This document shows, piece after piece, positions 62,701-64,000 of a stretch of 64,000 bases of DNA. The stretch is from contig NZ_QURO01000004.1 of the NCBI RefSeq assembly GCF_003426945.1, positions 248,001 through 312,000 on the forward strand, in the 5' to 3' direction. Positions within the stretch are counted from its first letter, which is position 1. Each line of letters begins with the position of its first letter. The position numbers were made by a program, and so were the translations under genes. Under the pieces are notes generated by a model, which saw only the letters and a program-made list of their open reading frames with translations, was not told the DNA's origin and made no database searches. Source of the stretch: Thermus sediminis. Lineage in GTDB: Bacteria; Deinococcota; Deinococci; Deinococcales; Thermaceae.

Positions 62701-63216
62701 GAAGCCGTCCATGGCGTGGAGGAAGGGCAGGCTGGCCTTAAGGGCCGAGATGTGGGCCATGGCCGCCAGGTCCTGGGCCGCCTGGACGGACTCGGAAACC
62801 AGGATGGCCCACCCCGTGGGCCGCACGGCGTAAAGGTCCTGGTGGTCCCCGAAGATGGAGAGGGCGTGGGTGGCCAGGGACCGGGCCGCCACGTGGATCA
62901 CCCCCGGCAGGGCCTGCCCGGCGATCTTAAACATGTCGGGGATCATGAGAAGGAGACCCTGGCTGGCGGTGAAGGTGGTGGCCAGGGCACCCTCCTGCAA
63001 GGCCCCGTGCAGGGCCCCGGCGGCCCCGCCCTCGGACTGCAGCTCCACCACCTTGGGCACCAGGCCTAGGAGGTTGGGCTCCCCCTTGGAGGCCCACTCG
63101 TCGGAGAGCTCTGCCATGGGGCTGGAAGGGGTGATGGGGTAGATGGCGATGGTCTCGGAAAGCCGGTAGGCCACCCGGGCCACCGCCTCGTTGCCGTCCA
63201 CGGTGATGGGGCGCAT
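59713..63216 (-). CDS. nifJ: Pyruvate:ferredoxin (flavodoxin) oxidoreductase, single chain
   Basis: 1167 residues from the ATG at 63216, with GAGG eight bases upstream; a GTG at 63225 is less well placed. All domains are fused: the N-terminal pyrimidine-binding part (AIYPITPSSPMAELSDEWAS), the gamma-like domain (GRASFVGIHQWSF), two [4Fe-4S] motifs (CVQCGKCVLVCPHAVIRA, CTGCSLCVEACPAKD), a third cluster region (CAGCGETPYL) and the thiamine-diphosphate motif (GGDGWAYDIGYGGLDH with NTGGQASKAT). It turns pyruvate and CoA into acetyl-CoA, CO2 and reduced ferredoxin. Ferredoxin also serves the aldehyde oxidoreductase encoded at 17.1 kb. Confidence 0.94.
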   Translation of the reverse strand: MRPITVDGNEAVARVAYRLSETIAIYPITPSSPMAELSDEWASKGEPNLLGLVPKVVELQSEGGAAGALHGALQEGALATTFTASQGLLLMIPDMFKIAGQALPGVIHVAARSLATHALSIFGDHQDLYAVRPTGWAILVSESVQAAQDLAAMAHISALKASLPFLHAMDGFRTSHEVQKITPLSDRELKALFPWEALEAFRKRALTPEAPVIRGTAQNPDHYFQNREAINPYYDRLPGVVQEVMDRFAQVTGRRYLPYEYFGHPEAERVVVVMGSASLAVEEAVEYLLKRGERVGMVRVRLFRPFHGEAFLKALPPSVRKVAVLDRGKEPGAVGEPLFQEVAAALALKGGALLVVVGGRYGLSSKEFTPAMALGVYEELGKERPRHGFTVGILDDLTGRSLPYPEVDFEDPASVRAVFFALGADGTVSANKNTIKIIGEETPLYAQGYFVYDSKKSGSRTVSHLRFGPNPLEKPYLIGRASFVGIHQWSFLERFPMLHLAEEGATVLLNAPYPKEEVWDRLPRPVQEEILKKNLRVYVVNAYELARRVGLPGRINTIMQAAFFKLSGVLPEEEAKARIKKGVEKSYGKRGRSVLERNFQAVELGFHAVEPLPIPGRITSERGLIPPMVGDPPPFVRDVLGPIALGIGDSLPVSAFPPDGTYPTGTARYEKRGIAEFVPTWDPEVCVQCGKCVLVCPHAVIRAKVVPEEALTGAPEGFLHRKAMWRELSGEFTIAISAEDCTGCSLCVEACPAKDKRNPSRKALNMAPRLEVREAMKEHWDFFLSLPETPRAGLKLHTVKDVQLLEPLFEFPGACAGCGETPYLRLLSQLFGDRILVANATGCSSIYGGNLPTTPWSKNREGRGPAWANSLFEDNAEFGLGMRLALDKKAEYARRLLPEFREFLGEELLARLLQEAGPEAIEERRKDVALLKERLASLEDPRARDLSAVAEALIPHSVWIVGGDGWAYDIGYGGLDHVLASGARVRVLVLDTEVYSNTGGQASKATGLGAIAKFATAGKPTPKKDLAFMAMSYGHVYVAQVAMGANDAQTLRAFLEAEAHPGPALIIAYSHCIAHGIDMAKGMDHQKMAERSGYWPLFRYKPGEGLILDSKPPTLPLREYLYAENRYRLLLQTHPEEAETILRLAEEAVRARWERLMRMAAKVPESV

Positions 63217-63280
63217 AGGCTTCACCTCTTCCCTACCCTACCCCCACCCCGAGGTAATGTCCCGGAGGTAGAATGGGGGC

Positions 63281-63418
63281 GTGCTGGGCCCTTTCCGCTA
63301 CCCCTTGGCCCTCCTCTCCCTCCTCCTGGCCTTGCTCCTCGAGGCCTACCGCCCCCTCTTCCTCCTCCTCGCCGGCCTGGCCCTCCTCCTCAGGCCCCGG
63401 TCCTGCCCCCGGCCTTGA
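63281..63418 (+). CDS. Small hydrophobic membrane protein
   Basis: 45 residues from a GTG at 63281: LGPFRYPLALLSLLLALLLE, then a second hydrophobic stretch (FLLLAGLALLLRPR). Two short membrane segments, no recognised family. TAGAAT (63269-63274) lies six bases upstream, so it would be leaderless. Its stop overlaps the -35 of the next gene. Third-position G/C is strong. Confidence 0.45.
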   Translation: MLGPFRYPLALLSLLLALLLEAYRPLFLLLAGLALLLRPRSCPRP

Positions 63419-63443
63419 CGAAACCCCCTTGGGGGCCAAGACT
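63415..63443 (+). promoter_or_regulatory. Promoter of the aminopeptidase gene
   Basis: TTGACG (63415-63420), 17-base spacer containing CCCCCTTGGGGG, and AAGACT (63438-63443), six bases before the GTG start. Confidence 0.5.
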
Positions 63444-63449
63444 TAGGGC

Positions 63450-64000
63450 GTGGACGCCCTGGAGAAAAACCTGGAAAAGTTAGCGGAGCTGGCCATAAGG
63501 GTGGGCCTGAACCTGGAGGAGGGGCAGGAGGTGGTGGCCACCGCCCCCATTGAGGCGGTGGACTTTGTCCGCCTTCTGGCGGAGAAGGCCTATGAAAACG
63601 GGGCCAGCCTCTTCACCGTCCTCTACGGGGACAACGCCCTCGCTAGGAAGCGCCTGGCCCTGGTGCCGGAGGAGGGCCTGGACAAGGCCCCCGGCTGGCT
63701 TTACGAGGGGATGGCCAAGGCCTTCCGCGAAGGGGCAGCCCGGCTGGCGGTGAATGGGAACGACCCCAAGGCCCTGGAGGGCTTCCCCCCTGAGCGGGTG
63801 GGCCGGGCCCAGCAGGCCCAGAGCCGGGCCTACAAGCCGGCCCTCTCCGCCATCACCGAGTCCGCCACCAACTGGAGCCTCGTCCCCTTCGCCCACCCGG
63901 GCTGGGCCAGGACCGTCTTCCCCGACCTGCCGGAAGAGGAAGCGGTGGAGAGGCTCTGGCAGGCCATCTTCCAGGCCACGAGGGCGGACCAGGAAGACCC
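63450..64000 (+). CDS. Aminopeptidase T, M29 family (partial, N-terminal 183 codons)
   Basis: From the GTG at 63450 the frame reads DALEKNLEKLAELAIRVGLN and stays open to the window end. VGLNLEEGQEVVATAPIEAV, FTVLYGDNALARKRL and PALSAITESATNWSLVPFAH are typical of the M29 (AmpS/AmpT) dinuclear metallopeptidases, which remove N-terminal residues from peptides. The metal ligands lie in the missing C-terminal half. Start supported by a full promoter directly upstream. Confidence 0.85.
   Translation, partial: MDALEKNLEKLAELAIRVGLNLEEGQEVVATAPIEAVDFVRLLAEKAYENGASLFTVLYGDNALARKRLALVPEEGLDKAPGWLYEGMAKAFREGAARLAVNGNDPKALEGFPPERVGRAQQAQSRAYKPALSAITESATNWSLVPFAHPGWARTVFPDLPEEEAVERLWQAIFQATRADQED

Overview
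The window is high-GC bacterial DNA with very strong G/C preference at third codon positions, short operons, overlapping genes and several start codons only 6-10 bases after a -10 hexamer. Protein-level resemblance (recalled, not searched) to Thermus thermophilus HpaB/HpaC, Csm6, UDGb, PolX and aminopeptidase T points to a Thermus chromosome or large plasmid; the species cannot be told. No rRNA, tRNA or complete insertion sequence was seen.

Region 1 (1-8.1 kb): a 4-hydroxyphenylacetate catabolic operon on the minus strand (DapA-like aldolase, hpaG, hpaE, hpaB, hpaC, hpaD), diverging from a PucR-type regulator across a 21-bp palindrome, then a thiolase. Region 2 (8.1-12.1 kb): the de novo NAD operon nadC-nadA-nadB with a VapBC-type toxin-antitoxin pair between nadC and nadA. 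Region 3 (12.1-17.1 kb): a YyaL-like protein, a fused 5-oxoprolinase subunit B/C protein and an AidB-like acyl-CoA dehydrogenase.

Region 4 (17.1-31.9 kb): a tightly coupled run for uptake and breakdown of a polyamine- or GABA-like amine: gabT, a 62-codon ORF, potABCD, a second aminotransferase, a GNAT acetyltransferase, an amidohydrolase and an aldehyde:ferredoxin oxidoreductase. Upstream lie a PucR regulator, a COG3044 ATPase and a third aminotransferase. About 1.1 kb of degenerate DNA and galK follow.

Region 5 (34-46 kb): a type III-A CRISPR-Cas locus. cas10-csm2-csm3-csm4-csm5-csm6-cas6 run leftward and cas1 rightward from a shared control region holding a strong candidate CRP site. A 17-repeat array lies between cas1 and cas2, and a second CARF-HEPN ribonuclease follows cas2. 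csm4 carries a one-base frameshift in a six-G tract. Cas6 should cut the array transcript, Csm1-5 should form the effector, Cas10 should make cyclic oligoadenylate and the two CARF-HEPN proteins should respond to it.

Region 6 (46-64 kb): a TRAP-type binding-protein gene broken by an in-frame stop, a sensor kinase and response regulator, an acyl-CoA dehydrogenase with etfBA, an acyl-CoA carboxylase subunit, UDG family 5, a frameshifted polX, a HARE-HTH protein, a dihydroorotate dehydrogenase-like protein, a one-chain pyruvate:ferredoxin oxidoreductase and the start of aminopeptidase T. Two dispersed repeat families occur: one of about 35-85 bp lying mostly against gene 3' ends, and a 41-bp palindromic element with one copy inside nadB.
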